A stretch of 50,598 nt of DNA from Aphanocapsa sp. GSE-SYN-MK-11-07L (GCA_019359715.1 JAHHGS010000093.1:1-50598), one strand, 5' to 3'; shown: positions 8,607 to 17,968, counted from the first letter of the stretch. The notes: generated by a model from the sequence alone, not told the origin. Translations and numbers: made by a program.

Positions 8607-9371
8607 ATGCCTATTCCTTTACTGGATTATGCTCGCTCTGCTCAAAACCAGCGTGTGGCTGGGTTTGAAATTTCGGGCGATGAGCAACCTAGAATTTATA
8701 CGACGGAAAATTTACTCTCAGCCGATGAGATAGATGCCTTGATTGTGGCAGCCTATCGGCAAGTTTTTCATGAGCAGCAAATGCTCTCCAACAACCGTCA
8801 ACTGTTGCTGGAGTCTCAACTGAAGTCTCAGCAAATCACGGTCAAAGAATTCATCCGTGGCTTAGCTACTTCTGATGCGTTTCGGCGGCTAAACTACGAT
8901 GTCAACAATAATTACCGCTTTGTCGAGCTTTGTGTGCAACGGCTGTTAGGGCGGCAAGTGTACAGCGATCGCGAAAAAATGGCTTGGTCAATTGTCTTGG
9001 CTAGTAAAGGGCTGCACGGGTTTGTTGACGATTTAATCAATAGCGAAGAGTACATCAGCAACTTCGACAACAATACCGTTCCTTACCAGCGGCGGCGAGT
9101 GCTGCCCCAGCGGGCCCGGGGCGAATTACCGTTTGAGCGGATGGCCCGCTATGGAACTGACTACCGCGATCAGTTACCCCGTCCTTCTAATATTCGTTTG
9201 AGAGTCATCGGGCAAGCAGATGGGCTATTCGCCAAATTTGAACCCTTTAACTGGGAAACCTTTGTCCGCCGCGCCAATTGGTCAGCCGTGTCAGGCCTAG
9301 GGTTGATTCTGTTCTTAATCATTTTCTTTGTCTTAGCCCTCTCAACCACAACGATTAATCCAGCAGGTTAG
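8607..9371 (+). CDS. cpcL: Membrane-anchored phycobilisome rod linker CpcL (CpcG2-type)
   Basis: A 254-residue protein. Residues ~1-180 are a phycobilisome linker domain (PF00427): MPIPLLDYARSAQNQRVAGF, the FIRGLATSDAFRR motif and the LLGRQVYSDREKM segment. Instead of the core-binding tail of CpcG1, the C-terminus is one strongly hydrophobic helix (about residues 229-247), the defining trait of CpcL. In other species CpcL holds phycocyanin rods that lack an allophycocyanin core on the thylakoid and feeds photosystem I. The gene stands alone between non-antenna genes and ends in a strong hairpin. Confidence 0.93.
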   Translation: MPIPLLDYARSAQNQRVAGFEISGDEQPRIYTTENLLSADEIDALIVAAYRQVFHEQQMLSNNRQLLLESQLKSQQITVKEFIRGLATSDAFRRLNYDVNNNYRFVELCVQRLLGRQVYSDREKMAWSIVLASKGLHGFVDDLINSEEYISNFDNNTVPYQRRRVLPQRARGELPFERMARYGTDYRDQLPRPSNIRLRVIGQADGLFAKFEPFNWETFVRRANWSAVSGLGLILFLIIFFVLALSTTTINPAG

Positions 9372-9378
9372 TTTGGCA

Positions 9379-9410
9379 GGGCTGAGTTCTTAGGACTGGG
9401 AACTCAGCCC
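9379..9410. terminator. Hairpin between the convergent genes cpcL and the 225-aa membrane protein
   Basis: GGGCTGAGTTC (9379-9389) and GAACTCAGCCC (9400-9410) form a perfect 11-bp stem with a 10-base loop, 8 bp after the cpcL stop. No U tract follows on either strand, so it may act as a 3' stabiliser or a weak bidirectional terminator. Confidence 0.6.
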
Positions 9411-9426
9411 TCAGAGTTAAAAGAGT

Positions 9427-10104
9427 CTATTCTGCTGCGATCGGCAGTAGCTCCGCTTGAGAGTCCAAAGGGGCGCGTAGGCTCAGATAGGCAATTGGGC
9501 CGAGCAGCGGAATCAAGGCGATCGCTAGCCATAATCCTCGCTGACTCATGCCACGGCGAGCTAAATCATCCGGCACTAAAACGGGAAAGAGCAGGCTGAG
9601 CAAGCAAAAATCTAAGCTCATAACATGGATAAACCGACTGGTCTGCCACTGCTGCCAGAAGTCTGACCAGTCACCCTTAAGCAAGCCATAGCTGAGCAGG
9701 GCGATCGCTGCTAGTCCTAGAGCAACTCCGATCCAGCGAGACTCGGTGAGTTTGAGCACACCATTCACCGGGCCAGCAAACTGAGCGGGCGATCGACGCA
9801 GCGCCAAATAAGGCAGAATCGCAAAAGCACCGACTGCAAAGGAAGCAACCACAAATATCCAGGCAGCTAAATTCTGCCCGCGTCCATCCACCAGCAGCAG
9901 ACAGGTGTAAACCAGCGGCCAAATTCCCATCAGGTTAAATAGCGCTATCACTAGCGGATTAATCCCTGCCCACTGCCCCGTAGACAGGTTTTGAATCAAG
10001 CTGAAGGTATCGGGCTGATCGGGGGGAGCCAGCAGGAAAGCGTAGCAAATAAACCCCAGCCACAGTAAGTCAAAGCCAATAAATTTCAGCCAATTTTGGT
10101 TCAT
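9427..10104 (-). CDS. Conserved multi-pass membrane protein
   Basis: A 225-residue protein with about six hydrophobic helices spaced along its length and the motif FPVLVPDDLARRGMSQRG near residue 180. The PDD-x-x-RR signature resembles DUF2834-type proteins shared by cyanobacteria and plastids; function unknown. Its ATG overlaps the queE stop by 4 bases, so it is translated from the queDE message, but nothing in the sequence links it to deazaguanine synthesis. Confidence 0.8.
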   Translation of the reverse strand: MNQNWLKFIGFDLLWLGFICYAFLLAPPDQPDTFSLIQNLSTGQWAGINPLVIALFNLMGIWPLVYTCLLLVDGRGQNLAAWIFVVASFAVGAFAILPYLALRRSPAQFAGPVNGVLKLTESRWIGVALGLAAIALLSYGLLKGDWSDFWQQWQTSRFIHVMSLDFCLLSLLFPVLVPDDLARRGMSQRGLWLAIALIPLLGPIAYLSLRAPLDSQAELLPIAAE

Positions 10105-10907
10105 AGCTGCCCGATCGCTTTATGAGTTTGCGGAATCACTCGTACAGACTTGAGGTTAGCTTTCATCAGGGCTTGCCAAGCCAAAACTTGCTCCGGTCTG
10201 GGTGCGGTTAAATCTTTGGCTGTACCCAGCGGAGTGACAGGCTGTAAAAAAACCGGGATAGCTGGATGCACCTCCGCCACAAGCTGACGGGCCTGCACCA
10301 AATCGCTAGTCTGGGTTTGGGCAGAAACAATCAGCTTACAGAAGACTTCTAGCTTGGCACTATGGCAGCAGCGGAGAAATTCGCTGTGAGCTGACCAGTG
10401 AGACTCGCCGCTGACGCTGGGCAGTTTAATGTCCATCCCAACTGCATCTAGGTAAGGCAAAATTGGTTGGAGCAGCAAGGGCAAATGCCCTGCTGTTTCC
10501 AGATAAATTGGTAAGCCGGTTCGATCGCGGACTAGCGGCAAAAACTGCGCCAAAAACTCGGCGTGCAGAAGCGGTTCACCGCCGGTCAGGCTAATACTAT
10601 CGTGCAGTCCTGGCTGATTTTGCTGATTAACCCAATCTAAAAGCTGTTGACTGGTGACAGGGTTATTGGCGGTCAAAAAATCTCGTTCGCCGGGCGATCG
10701 CTCAATTTGGCAAGTCTGGCTGGGCTTCCAGGTATGGGCGCTATCGCAAAATCGACACCGCAAATCACAAATGCCAAACCGGATAAAAATTTGGCGCGTT
10801 CCCACGTTCAGTCCTTCACCTTGAATGGCTGAAAAAACTTCCACCAGAGCAGCTGTCAGGTCTGGAGGATCTGAAACTTGAGCCGGAGCGGTAGCGAAGT
10901 TGACCAT
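10101..10907 (-). CDS. queE: 7-carboxy-7-deazaguanine synthase (radical SAM)
   Basis: A 268-residue radical SAM enzyme that rearranges 6-carboxy-tetrahydropterin to 7-carboxy-7-deazaguanine, a step to preQ0 and queuosine. The cluster motif is C47-x3-C51-x2-C54 (CDLRCRFC), the SAM-binding LTGGEPLL follows at ~108-115, and the N-terminus has the family's EVFSAIQGEG. It lies 9 bp downstream of queD on the same strand, its substrate supplier. There is an insert of about 15 residues after the cluster motif (TWKPSQTCQIERSP), as in other QueE proteins of this type. Confidence 0.93.
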   Translation of the reverse strand: MVNFATAPAQVSDPPDLTAALVEVFSAIQGEGLNVGTRQIFIRFGICDLRCRFCDSAHTWKPSQTCQIERSPGERDFLTANNPVTSQQLLDWVNQQNQPGLHDSISLTGGEPLLHAEFLAQFLPLVRDRTGLPIYLETAGHLPLLLQPILPYLDAVGMDIKLPSVSGESHWSAHSEFLRCCHSAKLEVFCKLIVSAQTQTSDLVQARQLVAEVHPAIPVFLQPVTPLGTAKDLTAPRPEQVLAWQALMKANLKSVRVIPQTHKAIGQL

Positions 10908-10916
10908 ACAAAAAAA

Positions 10917-11357
10917 TTAGAGCGGCAAAAACTCAGCGCTATTGACCCGCGTTTCTTCCAGCCGCAGTCGCTCGATTTGCACGATTGGACTGTAACCCAA
11001 ACTATCGAGTACGGCTTGGGCTTGACCAGCAAGCAGGCGGGCTAAATTTTCGGTGGTTGGGTCTTCTGGGGTGAGAAACAAGCGCAGGGTTGGATCAGCC
11101 GATCGCAGAGTTTGCACCAGTGGGTCAGCCTGGTTCAGGATTAAGGCATGGTCAATATGCTGGTCTAGCCAGCCCCGCCAAACTGCCTTGAGTTCGCCAA
11201 ACTCAATTACCATCCCTTGCGAATCAAGTTTTTCGGCTTTTAGGGTCAGCACAATTGTCCAGCTATGTCCGTGAATATTACGGCACTTGGAACCACAGTT
11301 CGCCAGCCAAAACCGATGGGACGCTTCTGCATTGTGCTGAATTTCGAGGCGATACAT
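10917..11357 (-). CDS. queD: 6-carboxy-5,6,7,8-tetrahydropterin synthase
   Basis: A 146-residue QueD/PTPS-family protein. The zinc histidines are visible as His14 (EASHRF) and His29/His31 (NIHGHSW), with the candidate catalytic Cys25 just before them (KCRNIHGH). The middle motif DHALILN and the late PTTENLAR stretch, with its conserved glutamate, complete the family pattern. It makes 6-carboxy-tetrahydropterin from dihydroneopterin triphosphate for QueE. First gene of queD-queE-membrane protein. Confidence 0.93.
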   Translation of the reverse strand: MYRLEIQHNAEASHRFWLANCGSKCRNIHGHSWTIVLTLKAEKLDSQGMVIEFGELKAVWRGWLDQHIDHALILNQADPLVQTLRSADPTLRLFLTPEDPTTENLARLLAGQAQAVLDSLGYSPIVQIERLRLEETRVNSAEFLPL

Positions 11358-11385
11358 AGCTCTCTTGAGAGTCTCTCAGTGAATC

Positions 11386-11487
11386 GCCCCCTTAACTCCA
11401 CCTCGCGAAGTGCGTCCGTCTAGGACATATTCTAGGGAACTTGGAGTTGAAGTCCCCCAGAATTGGGGGATTTAGGGGGCGTAGGTT
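11386..11487. repeat. Small palindromic intergenic repeat element
   Basis: Nested imperfect inverted repeats: GCCCCCTTAACTCCAC near the left end and GATTTAGGGGGC near the right end, with AGTCCCCCAGAATTGGGGGA just inside the right. The CCCCCAGAATTGGGGG palindrome beside TTTAGGGGGC is a widespread cyanobacterial intergenic repeat. It lies upstream of queD and looks like a small non-autonomous element (MITE-like); no coding content. Confidence 0.55.
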
Positions 11488-11545
11488 TGTCGAAATGACA
11501 AATAGACCTGGGTATGACTTCATTCTACAAATATTAAACTTGACG

Positions 11546-11598
11546 CTAAAAAACCCTCTGCGCTAGCAATTCTCAAATCAGCACAGAGGGTTTTTTAG
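11546..11598 (-). terminator. Bidirectional terminator after petD
   Basis: CTAAAAAACCCTCTGCGC (11546-11563) and GCACAGAGGGTTTTTTAG (11581-11598) pair at 17 of 18 positions around a 17-base loop. The arms carry A6 and T6 runs, so the hairpin can terminate from either side. It lies 12 bases after the petD stop. Confidence 0.9.
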
Positions 11599-11609
11599 CA
11601 AACTTGACT

Positions 11610-12095
11610 TTAGAACAAGCCCAAGGTTAAAGATTTGTCAATCGGGAAGGTAGCGCCAATTCCTAACCAGAGGGTGACAACAGTCCCAAATAGAAAGACT
11701 GCGGTCGCGACTGGTCGACGGAAGGGGTTTTGGAACTTGTTGACGTTCTCAATGAACGGAATCAAGATCAAGCCCAGCGGCACCGAAGCCATCAGCAGCA
11801 CGCCCAGTAGCTTATTTGGGACAGTCCGCAAAATTTGGAAGACAGGGTAGAGATACCACTCTGGCAAAATTTCTAGCGGAGTAGCGAAGGGATTAGCAGG
11901 CTCACCAATCATAGCGGGGTCGAGCACAGCCAAGCCAATGCACAGAGAGATTGAACCCATGATCACGACTGGGAACATATAAAGCAGGTCGTTGGGCCAG
12001 GCGGGTTCACCGTAGTAGTTGTGCCCCATGCCTTTTTTGAGCATGGCTTTCAACTCAGGGTCATTCAGGTCTGGCTTTTTAATGATTTTTGCCAT
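11610..12095 (-). CDS. petD: Cytochrome b6f complex subunit IV
   Basis: A 161-residue protein matching the normal PetD length, with three transmembrane helices and the conserved stretch [19 protein letters not shown], which contains the PEWY quinol-oxidation motif. With PetB it forms the core of the thylakoid b6f complex and lines the plastoquinol oxidation site. It is downstream of petB on the same strand (117 bp gap), as in other cyanobacteria, and is followed by a strong terminator. GGAGAC precedes the ATG. Confidence 0.98.
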   Translation of the reverse strand: MAKIIKKPDLNDPELKAMLKKGMGHNYYGEPAWPNDLLYMFPVVIMGSISLCIGLAVLDPAMIGEPANPFATPLEILPEWYLYPVFQILRTVPNKLLGVLLMASVPLGLILIPFIENVNKFQNPFRRPVATAVFLFGTVVTLWLGIGATFPIDKSLTLGLF

Positions 12096-12212
12096 TGAGC
12101 GGTCTCCTTAACAAACGAGGGTCAGCGTCAGATCATCATCGTCAAAATTGATGTCAAACCTGTGATTCTTTCTAGGGCAGCAGAGCCGATCGCAGGTGAT
12201 CAAAACAAAACC

Positions 12213-12860
12213 TTAAAGCGGGCCGGAAATGCCCTGCTTACGAATCATCAGAAAGTGCAGCAGCATGAAGACAGCAATCAGCCAAGGCAGCACAAAGGTA
12301 TGAGCGCTGTAGTAGCGAGTCAGCGTCGCTTGACCGACACTTTCACCACCGCGCAGCAGTTCAGTAATCAATGAACCAACGACAGGAATTGCTTCCGGCA
12401 CACCTGAAACAATCTTGACCGCCCAATAACCAACTTGATCCCAAGGCAGAGAGTAACCCGTCACCCCAAAGGAAACGGTGATCACCGCCAAGACAACACC
12501 CGTCACCCAGGTCAGCTCACGGGGCTTTTTGAAACCGCCGGTCAGATAAACTCGAAACACGTGCAGGATCATCATCAGCACCATCATGCTGGCAGACCAC
12601 TTGTGAATGGAGCGAATCAACCAGCCAAAGTTGACGTCATTCATAATGAACTGAACTGAGGTAAACGCCTCAGCGACAGTTGGCCGGTAGTAAAACGTCA
12701 TTGCAAATCCAGTTGCAAACTGGACTAGGAAGCAGGTGAGAGTGATGCCGCCCAAGCAGTAGAAAATATTAACGTGGGGAGGAACATACTTGCTGCTGAC
12801 ATCCTCGGCGAGTGCCTGAATCTCTAGGCGCTCCTCGAACCAGTCATATACTTTGCTCAT
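12213..12860 (-). CDS. petB: Cytochrome b6
   Basis: A 215-residue protein, exactly family length. Cys35 (FYCLGG), which holds the extra heme cn, is present, as are the heme-b histidines in [21 protein letters not shown] (His86, His100) and in [11 protein letters not shown] with the later histidine near residue 202. It transfers electrons across the thylakoid membrane within the b6f complex. First gene of petB-petD; divergent from ctpA across 263 bp containing a perfect hairpin. No obvious Shine-Dalgarno site precedes its ATG. Confidence 0.98.
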   Translation of the reverse strand: MSKVYDWFEERLEIQALAEDVSSKYVPPHVNIFYCLGGITLTCFLVQFATGFAMTFYYRPTVAEAFTSVQFIMNDVNFGWLIRSIHKWSASMMVLMMILHVFRVYLTGGFKKPRELTWVTGVVLAVITVSFGVTGYSLPWDQVGYWAVKIVSGVPEAIPVVGSLITELLRGGESVGQATLTRYYSAHTFVLPWLIAVFMLLHFLMIRKQGISGPL

Positions 12861-13010
12861 AAAGCCAATGATTCCTGAAAAAAATGTATCGCTTCATGAA
12901 AAATGTAACATAGTCCACACATCAATTTCAGCCAAAACCAGGCGCATTTCTCGAATCGATCGCCATCCTGAATCGAATCTTGTCGCGATCGCAATCTGGG
13001 GTCAGAACGA

Positions 13011-13055
13011 ATTATTTTTTGAATCCCTCACTTTACCAGGGATTCAAAAAATAAT
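13011..13055. promoter_or_regulatory. Perfect 17-bp inverted repeat between divergent petB and ctpA
   Basis: ATTATTTTTTGAATCCC (13011-13027) is followed after 11 bases by its exact complement GGGATTCAAAAAATAAT (13039-13055). The T6 and A6 runs at the stem base give it the look of a terminator, yet it lies in the upstream region of both neighbouring genes. It could be the 3' end of a small transcript, a barrier between the two promoters, or a leader structure. Confidence 0.7.
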
Positions 13056-13123
13056 CTTAGTTAAAATCCTAATTAATTTCAGCCGGCAGCAATCTAATTG
13101 CGATCGCTGGTTAAAATTTAGCT

Positions 13124-14368
13124 ATGAGAAAACTTGGGATTTGGTTTGGACTGGTTTTGGGGTTGGCGATCGCAATTTTGACGATCTTTTCACCACCAGC
13201 TTTGGCCTTGACTGAAGAGCAAAAGCTCTACAACGAAGCTTGGCGGATTGTTAGTCAGTCCTATGTGGATGAATCTTTCAATGGCAATAATTGGTGGCTA
13301 GTGCGACAGAATGCCCTCAAACAGCCGCTGCCCGATCGGGAAGCCACTTACACGGCCATTCAACAAATGCTGACCAAGCTAGAAGACCCGTTTACGCGGT
13401 TGCTCAAACCAGCTCAGTATCGCAGCCTGCAAACCACGACTACTGGCGAACTAACCGGGATTGGGCTGCAAATTTCCCTTGACGCTAAAACTGGCTATTT
13501 AGAGGTGATTACGCCAATTGAAGGCTCGCCTGCCGCTAAAGCCGGGTTGCACCCTAAGGATCAAATCTTGCAGATCGATGGCACTCCGACCAATCAATTG
13601 ACGCTGGACGAAGCCGCCGAGCGGATGCGCGGCCCAGTTGGCTCTTCGGTGCTGCTGACGGTGCGCCATCCCGATGCGCCCAGTTCTGACCAATTAAAAA
13701 TTAACCTCAAGCGCGATCGGATTGCCCTTAACCCCGTCCAGGCTGAACTGAAAACTCTAGACGATGGCAGCAAGCTAGGCTACATTCGGCTGAATCAGTT
13801 CAATGCCAATGCCACCACCCAAATGGCGCAAGCAATTCAGCGGCTAGAAAAGCAGGGCAGCGATCGCTACATTCTGGACCTGCGCAGCAATCCCGGCGGG
13901 TTGCTTCAAGCCGGAGTAGACATTGCCGAACTGTGGATGAACCCTGGCACGATTGTTTACACCGTCGATCGCCAGGGCATTTTAGGCAGTTTTAGCGCCA
14001 ACCAACCCGCCCTCACCCATGACCCGCTGGTGGTGCTGGTCAACCAAGGCACCGCTAGCGCCAGCGAGATTTTGGCCGGAGCGCTCCAAGATACGGGGCG
14101 GGCCAAGCTGGTTGGCGAAAAAACCTTTGGCAAAGGCTTGATTCAGTCGCTGTTTAATCTTTCGGATGGGTCGGGGCTGGCGGTGACGATCGCTCGCTAC
14201 GAAACCCCCAGTCACCACAATATTGACAAAGTTGGGATTACTCCAGATCTGGTTGTTGCGTTAGCTCCGATCGCGATCGACCAGGTGGGCACCGATACTG
14301 ATCAGCAGTATCAGGCTGCCGTCCAGTTGCTTGATACCCCGGCGGTTATGGCCAATGCGCTCCGGTAG
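13124..14368 (+). CDS. ctpA: Carboxy-terminal processing protease CtpA
   Basis: A 414-residue S41 protease. A signal peptide (~1-29, ending SPPALALT) sends it to the lumen. A PDZ domain spans about 105-195 and the catalytic core follows. Ser312 in GTASASEI and Lys337 in GEKTFGKG are spaced 25 residues apart, as for the catalytic Ser/Lys dyad of D1-processing proteases. It trims the C-terminus of D1 so the manganese cluster of photosystem II can assemble. CtpB/C paralogues exist in cyanobacteria; I prefer CtpA from length, N-terminus and the petBD neighbourhood. Confidence 0.9.
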   Translation: MRKLGIWFGLVLGLAIAILTIFSPPALALTEEQKLYNEAWRIVSQSYVDESFNGNNWWLVRQNALKQPLPDREATYTAIQQMLTKLEDPFTRLLKPAQYRSLQTTTTGELTGIGLQISLDAKTGYLEVITPIEGSPAAKAGLHPKDQILQIDGTPTNQLTLDEAAERMRGPVGSSVLLTVRHPDAPSSDQLKINLKRDRIALNPVQAELKTLDDGSKLGYIRLNQFNANATTQMAQAIQRLEKQGSDRYILDLRSNPGGLLQAGVDIAELWMNPGTIVYTVDRQGILGSFSANQPALTHDPLVVLVNQGTASASEILAGALQDTGRAKLVGEKTFGKGLIQSLFNLSDGSGLAVTIARYETPSHHNIDKVGITPDLVVALAPIAIDQVGTDTDQQYQAAVQLLDTPAVMANALR

Positions 14369-15602
14369 GCGAACGTATCACGACCCTTTGCACGGCGCGA
14401 TCACGCTCACAGTTGACGATCCGACCGAAGCGCTGCTGATTCAACTGATCGATACGCCGGGCTTTCAGCGCTTGCGGCGAATTCGCCAGTTAGGCACAGC
14501 CAGCCTCACCTTTCATGGGGCCGAGGGGTCACGCTTTACCCATTCCTTGGGGGTAATGGCGATTGCCCGTCGCGCCTTTGATTTACTGGTGGAAAGCTAT
14601 CCGCAGCTACAGCCCTATCGCCCTTTAGTGCTGTGCGGGGCCCTGCTGCACGACATTGGGCACGGGCCATTCAGCCACACCGGGGAAGATATTTTCGGCA
14701 GCAACCACGAGTATTGGACCTGCCGGATTCTGCGAGAATCTCTGCCCTTGCGGCAAAAATTAGATGCTTTTAGCCCTGACTTAGTTGACCAACTTGAACA
14801 GGTTTACTTAAAGCAATTTGAGCCACCCGTGGTTTGGCAGTTAGTTTCCAGCCAGCTTGACTGCGATCGGCTTGACTACCTAATGCGCGACAGCTACTTT
14901 ACTGGCGCTTCCTACGGGCATCTTGACCTAGATCGAATTTTGCTCGCCCTCAATTACGACCCGGTGAGCCAGCAGTTGGTCGTGGTTGGCAAAGGACAAG
15001 CGGCGATCGAGCACTATCTGGTCGTCCGCTACTTTATGTACGCTCAGGTCTATAATCACCCCAAGAATATTGCCGCTGCCGTCGGTCTAGAGCAAGTTTT
15101 TCGGCAGGCCAAACTCCTGTTGCTCAAAGGTCAACTGACAGCGGATGCCACCGTCACTGCCTGGCTAACTCAGCCCAGCCAGGAGCTGACTTTGGCCCAG
15201 TACTTGGGGGCTGATGATGGGGTGTTTAGCTACCATATTCAGCATTGGCAAACTAGCGCTGAGCCAGTTTTAGCCGATCTGTGCCGTCGCTACTTAGACC
15301 GAGATTTACTCAAAGCCTTGGATGTGAGTCATCTGGATCAAGATCAGCAGGCTGAATTATTGGCTAAGACCGAGCAACTGTTAGCCAGAGCCGGATTTGT
15401 CCCAGAATGCTACACCGGACTTCGGGTGGCATTGAGCCGGGGCTACACCCTCTATCAGCGCGGGATTAAACTGCAAACCACGCTGGGCTTACAGGAAATC
15501 AGTCAAGTTTCGCCCCTTGTTCAAACTTTGACTCAGCCCTACCAAAAAGCTTGGCTGCTCTACCCCAGAGAAATCGCAGCGGATGTGCTCCAGCTTAACT
15601 AG
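14355..15602 (+). CDS. HD-domain phosphohydrolase
   Basis: A 415-residue protein with an N-terminal DPLHGAI segment and the HD metal site: the H in FTHSLGV, then HDIGHGPFSH about 50 residues later, and a downstream D in LDCDRLDYLMRD. This is the SAMHD1/dGTPase-like HD architecture; predicted activity is removal of triphosphate or phosphate from nucleotides, substrate unproven. The ATG at 14355 overlaps the 3' end of ctpA by 14 bases, so the two are probably translated together. A TTG at 14331 would extend it, but without support. Confidence 0.88.
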   Translation: MRSGRRTYHDPLHGAITLTVDDPTEALLIQLIDTPGFQRLRRIRQLGTASLTFHGAEGSRFTHSLGVMAIARRAFDLLVESYPQLQPYRPLVLCGALLHDIGHGPFSHTGEDIFGSNHEYWTCRILRESLPLRQKLDAFSPDLVDQLEQVYLKQFEPPVVWQLVSSQLDCDRLDYLMRDSYFTGASYGHLDLDRILLALNYDPVSQQLVVVGKGQAAIEHYLVVRYFMYAQVYNHPKNIAAAVGLEQVFRQAKLLLLKGQLTADATVTAWLTQPSQELTLAQYLGADDGVFSYHIQHWQTSAEPVLADLCRRYLDRDLLKALDVSHLDQDQQAELLAKTEQLLARAGFVPECYTGLRVALSRGYTLYQRGIKLQTTLGLQEISQVSPLVQTLTQPYQKAWLLYPREIAADVLQLN

Positions 15603-15672
15603 AGCATTACTAAGAAACGTTACGTTCCATCAGCTTGAATCGCTATACTGCGAGAAAAATTATTGCTGAGCT

Positions 15673-15927
15673 ATGAACATTGAACATCCCACTGCCCAAG
15701 GCGCAACGCCTGAAGAAGAGAAAGAGCTACAAGACCTCAAACTCAGGATTGAGCGATTGATTGAGGATGGCAAACTGACGCACACTGAGTATCGGGATCT
15801 GGTGAATTCTCTGCATCTCAACTCTGGTCACAGTGCTGATCAAATCAGGCGAATTATTGAGCTTTATCGCAGTATTGTCACGGACAAACTGAAAACTGGC
15901 GATCTGGTATATCAAGAGTTTGACTAG
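15673..15927 (+). CDS. Small acidic helical protein of unknown function
   Basis: An 84-residue, Glu/Leu-rich protein, mostly helical (ELQDLKLRIERLIEDGKLTH, then a second helical stretch around IRRIIELYRSIV), with no Cys and no membrane segment. It is probably a conserved cyanobacterial protein but I cannot name it. It has an intergenic region on both sides (70 and 53 bp) and the same direction as its neighbours. The opposite-strand frame has no coding character. Confidence 0.65.
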   Translation: MNIEHPTAQGATPEEEKELQDLKLRIERLIEDGKLTHTEYRDLVNSLHLNSGHSADQIRRIIELYRSIVTDKLKTGDLVYQEFD

Positions 15928-15980
15928 GCCAGTGCTGACTCGGAAGATTAAATCTCTAGAATCCGCTCAGTTGCTTGCCT

Positions 15981-16979
15981 ATGAAAGTTGCCGTCTTTAG
16001 CACCAAACCCTACGATCGCCAAGTCTTAGAAGTTGCCAACTACGACCACGAACACGACCTCGTTTTTTTTGAAGTGCCGCTCAATCGCAAAACGGCTCGC
16101 TTGGCGACTGGGTTTTCGGCGGTGTGCGTATTTGTGAATGACCAGCTCGATCAAGTCACGCTCGGCATTTTGGCCAGTCACGGCACCAAGCTGGTTGCCC
16201 TCCGCTGTACTGGCTTTAACAATGTAGACCTGAAAGCTGCCACCAGTTTGGGCATGACGGTAGTACGTGTCAGCGCCTACTCGCCCTATTCTGTAGCAGA
16301 GTTTGCGGTTGGGCTGATTTTGACCCTCAACCGCAGGTTTCATAAAGCCTATAACCGAGTTCGAGAAGGAAATTTTGCTTTAGAGGGGCTGCTGGGGTTT
16401 GACCTCCGGGGTAAAACCGTCGGGGTGATTGGCACCGGCAAAATCGGCTTAATTTTTGCTCAACTGATGCAGGGATTTGGCTGCAAAGTTGTTGGCTACG
16501 ACCTTTATCCGAATCCGAACTTTGAGACAGTAGCGGCTAAATATGTGCCCCTGTCAGAACTCTTTGCCCAGTCCGACATTATTTCGCTTCACTGCCCGCT
16601 CACGCCGGAAACGCATTATTTGGTGAATCAAGCCGCGATCGCTCAGATGAAACGAGGAGTGATGCTGATCAACACCAGTCGGGGCGGGCTGATTGACACT
16701 CAGGCGGTGATTGATGCCCTCAAATCTCAAAAAATTGGTGCTCTCGGCTTAGATGTTTACGAGCAGGAATCTGACCTCTTTTTTGAAGACCTCTCGAATG
16801 AAATTATTCAAGATGACCTGTTTGAGCGACTGCTAACATTTCCAAATGTGATTGTGACTGGGCATCAGGCCTTTTTCACCGCCGAAGCGCTGCGAGACAT
16901 TGCTGAAACCACCCTAGAAAATATTACTGATATTCAAGCTGGGCGAGACTGTCCCAATCAAGTTGTGCTTCCCAAGTAG
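15981..16979 (+). CDS. D-2-hydroxyacid dehydrogenase (D-lactate dehydrogenase type)
   Basis: A 332-residue enzyme of the D-isomer-specific 2-hydroxyacid dehydrogenase family. The NAD site [10 protein letters not shown] is at ~148-157; the catalytic Arg (NTSRGG), Glu (DVYEQES) and His (TGHQAFFT) are all in their usual order. The sequence is close to fermentative D-lactate dehydrogenases (LdhA/Ddh), so pyruvate to D-lactate is the best guess. The ATG at 15981 gives the standard start [12 protein letters not shown]. Confidence 0.9.
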   Translation: MKVAVFSTKPYDRQVLEVANYDHEHDLVFFEVPLNRKTARLATGFSAVCVFVNDQLDQVTLGILASHGTKLVALRCTGFNNVDLKAATSLGMTVVRVSAYSPYSVAEFAVGLILTLNRRFHKAYNRVREGNFALEGLLGFDLRGKTVGVIGTGKIGLIFAQLMQGFGCKVVGYDLYPNPNFETVAAKYVPLSELFAQSDIISLHCPLTPETHYLVNQAAIAQMKRGVMLINTSRGGLIDTQAVIDALKSQKIGALGLDVYEQESDLFFEDLSNEIIQDDLFERLLTFPNVIVTGHQAFFTAEALRDIAETTLENITDIQAGRDCPNQVVLPK

Positions 16980-17079
16980 TTGTCATTCTTGGGAAGGACT
17001 TTGCTACAGAGCTTTTAGCAAAATATACTGTCAGTGCTTTCAGCCTGAAGCACTATAAAATTAGGAAAATTAGGGGGTG

Positions 17080-17955
17080 ATGCTGGGTAGCTCTATGGGG
17101 TTATTAATTAATTTAGACGGGGTAATTAGCCCCGCTGCCACGATTTCAGTTTTAGACCGAGGATTCCTATACGGTGATAGCGTCTACGAAGTCGTGCGGA
17201 CGTTTAACCGTCAGCCAGTTGGATTGCAGGAACACCTCGATCGCCTGCGTCGGTCTGCCGCTTACCTTTATCTGGCCGTGCCTTGGAGCGATCGCCATCT
17301 TAAGCAAGAAGTTGATCAAACCCTCCAGCAGGCAACTGGCGAGGAATTTTATATTCGGATTGTTGTGACGCGGGGGGCTGATCAAACGATTGCCTTGCTG
17401 CCAAGCGCTCAAATTCAGCCCAGTCTAATGATTGTGGTTTCGGCAATTGATCCGCAGCCCAAGCTGTCAGAAACCGGGCTGCATTTACAAATCGTCGATC
17501 GCATCCGTAACCACCAGCAGGCCCTTAGCCCTGCGGCTAAAACGGGTAACTACCTGAATAACATTCTTGGCCTCCTGGAAGCCCGCCAGCAAGGGGCAGA
17601 CGATGCCCTGATGCTGAATCCGCAGGGAGAAATTGCCGAAGCAACCACCAGCAACCTCTGGCTGGTGCAGGATGGCATTGTCAAAACGCCCAGGGTTGAA
17701 GCGGGGATATTGCACGGAATTACCCGCGCTTTTCTACTGCAAATTTTGCGCGATCGCCAGATTCCTCACCAAGAAACCACCCTCAAACCGGCCGATCTTT
17801 GGCTGGCAGACGAAGCTTTCTTAAGTTCTTCGGTGCGCTTGTTGATGCCAATTAATCAGATCAATGACTACCAATTACCGCAGTGTCCTAGCTCAATGAC
17901 TCGCTTTCTGTGGGATCAGTTGCTGATGCTGATGCAGGACTCCACTCAGGATTAA
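17080..17955 (+). CDS. Class IV PLP-dependent aminotransferase
   Basis: A 291-residue fold-type IV enzyme. The core pattern is present: LDRGFLYGDSVYEVVRT, the PLP lysine in SPAAKTGNYLNNILGLLEA (about residue 155), and the phosphate-binding EATTSNLWLV. The family includes branched-chain aminotransferase, D-amino-acid aminotransferase and aminodeoxychorismate lyase (PabC); the length and the YGDSVYE motif do not decide between them. Starts are ambiguous: GTG 17077, ATG 17080 behind a GGGGG run, or ATG 17095. Confidence 0.85.
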   Translation: MLGSSMGLLINLDGVISPAATISVLDRGFLYGDSVYEVVRTFNRQPVGLQEHLDRLRRSAAYLYLAVPWSDRHLKQEVDQTLQQATGEEFYIRIVVTRGADQTIALLPSAQIQPSLMIVVSAIDPQPKLSETGLHLQIVDRIRNHQQALSPAAKTGNYLNNILGLLEARQQGADDALMLNPQGEIAEATTSNLWLVQDGIVKTPRVEAGILHGITRAFLLQILRDRQIPHQETTLKPADLWLADEAFLSSSVRLLMPINQINDYQLPQCPSSMTRFLWDQLLMLMQDSTQD

Positions 17956-17968
17956 TGGACTTTAGGCT

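Noticed and set aside
12853-13215. 120-aa plus-strand frame between petB and ctpA
   Set aside because: It covers the hairpin and the start of ctpA in another frame, has no family-like segment, and its sequence is explained by the divergent promoter region.
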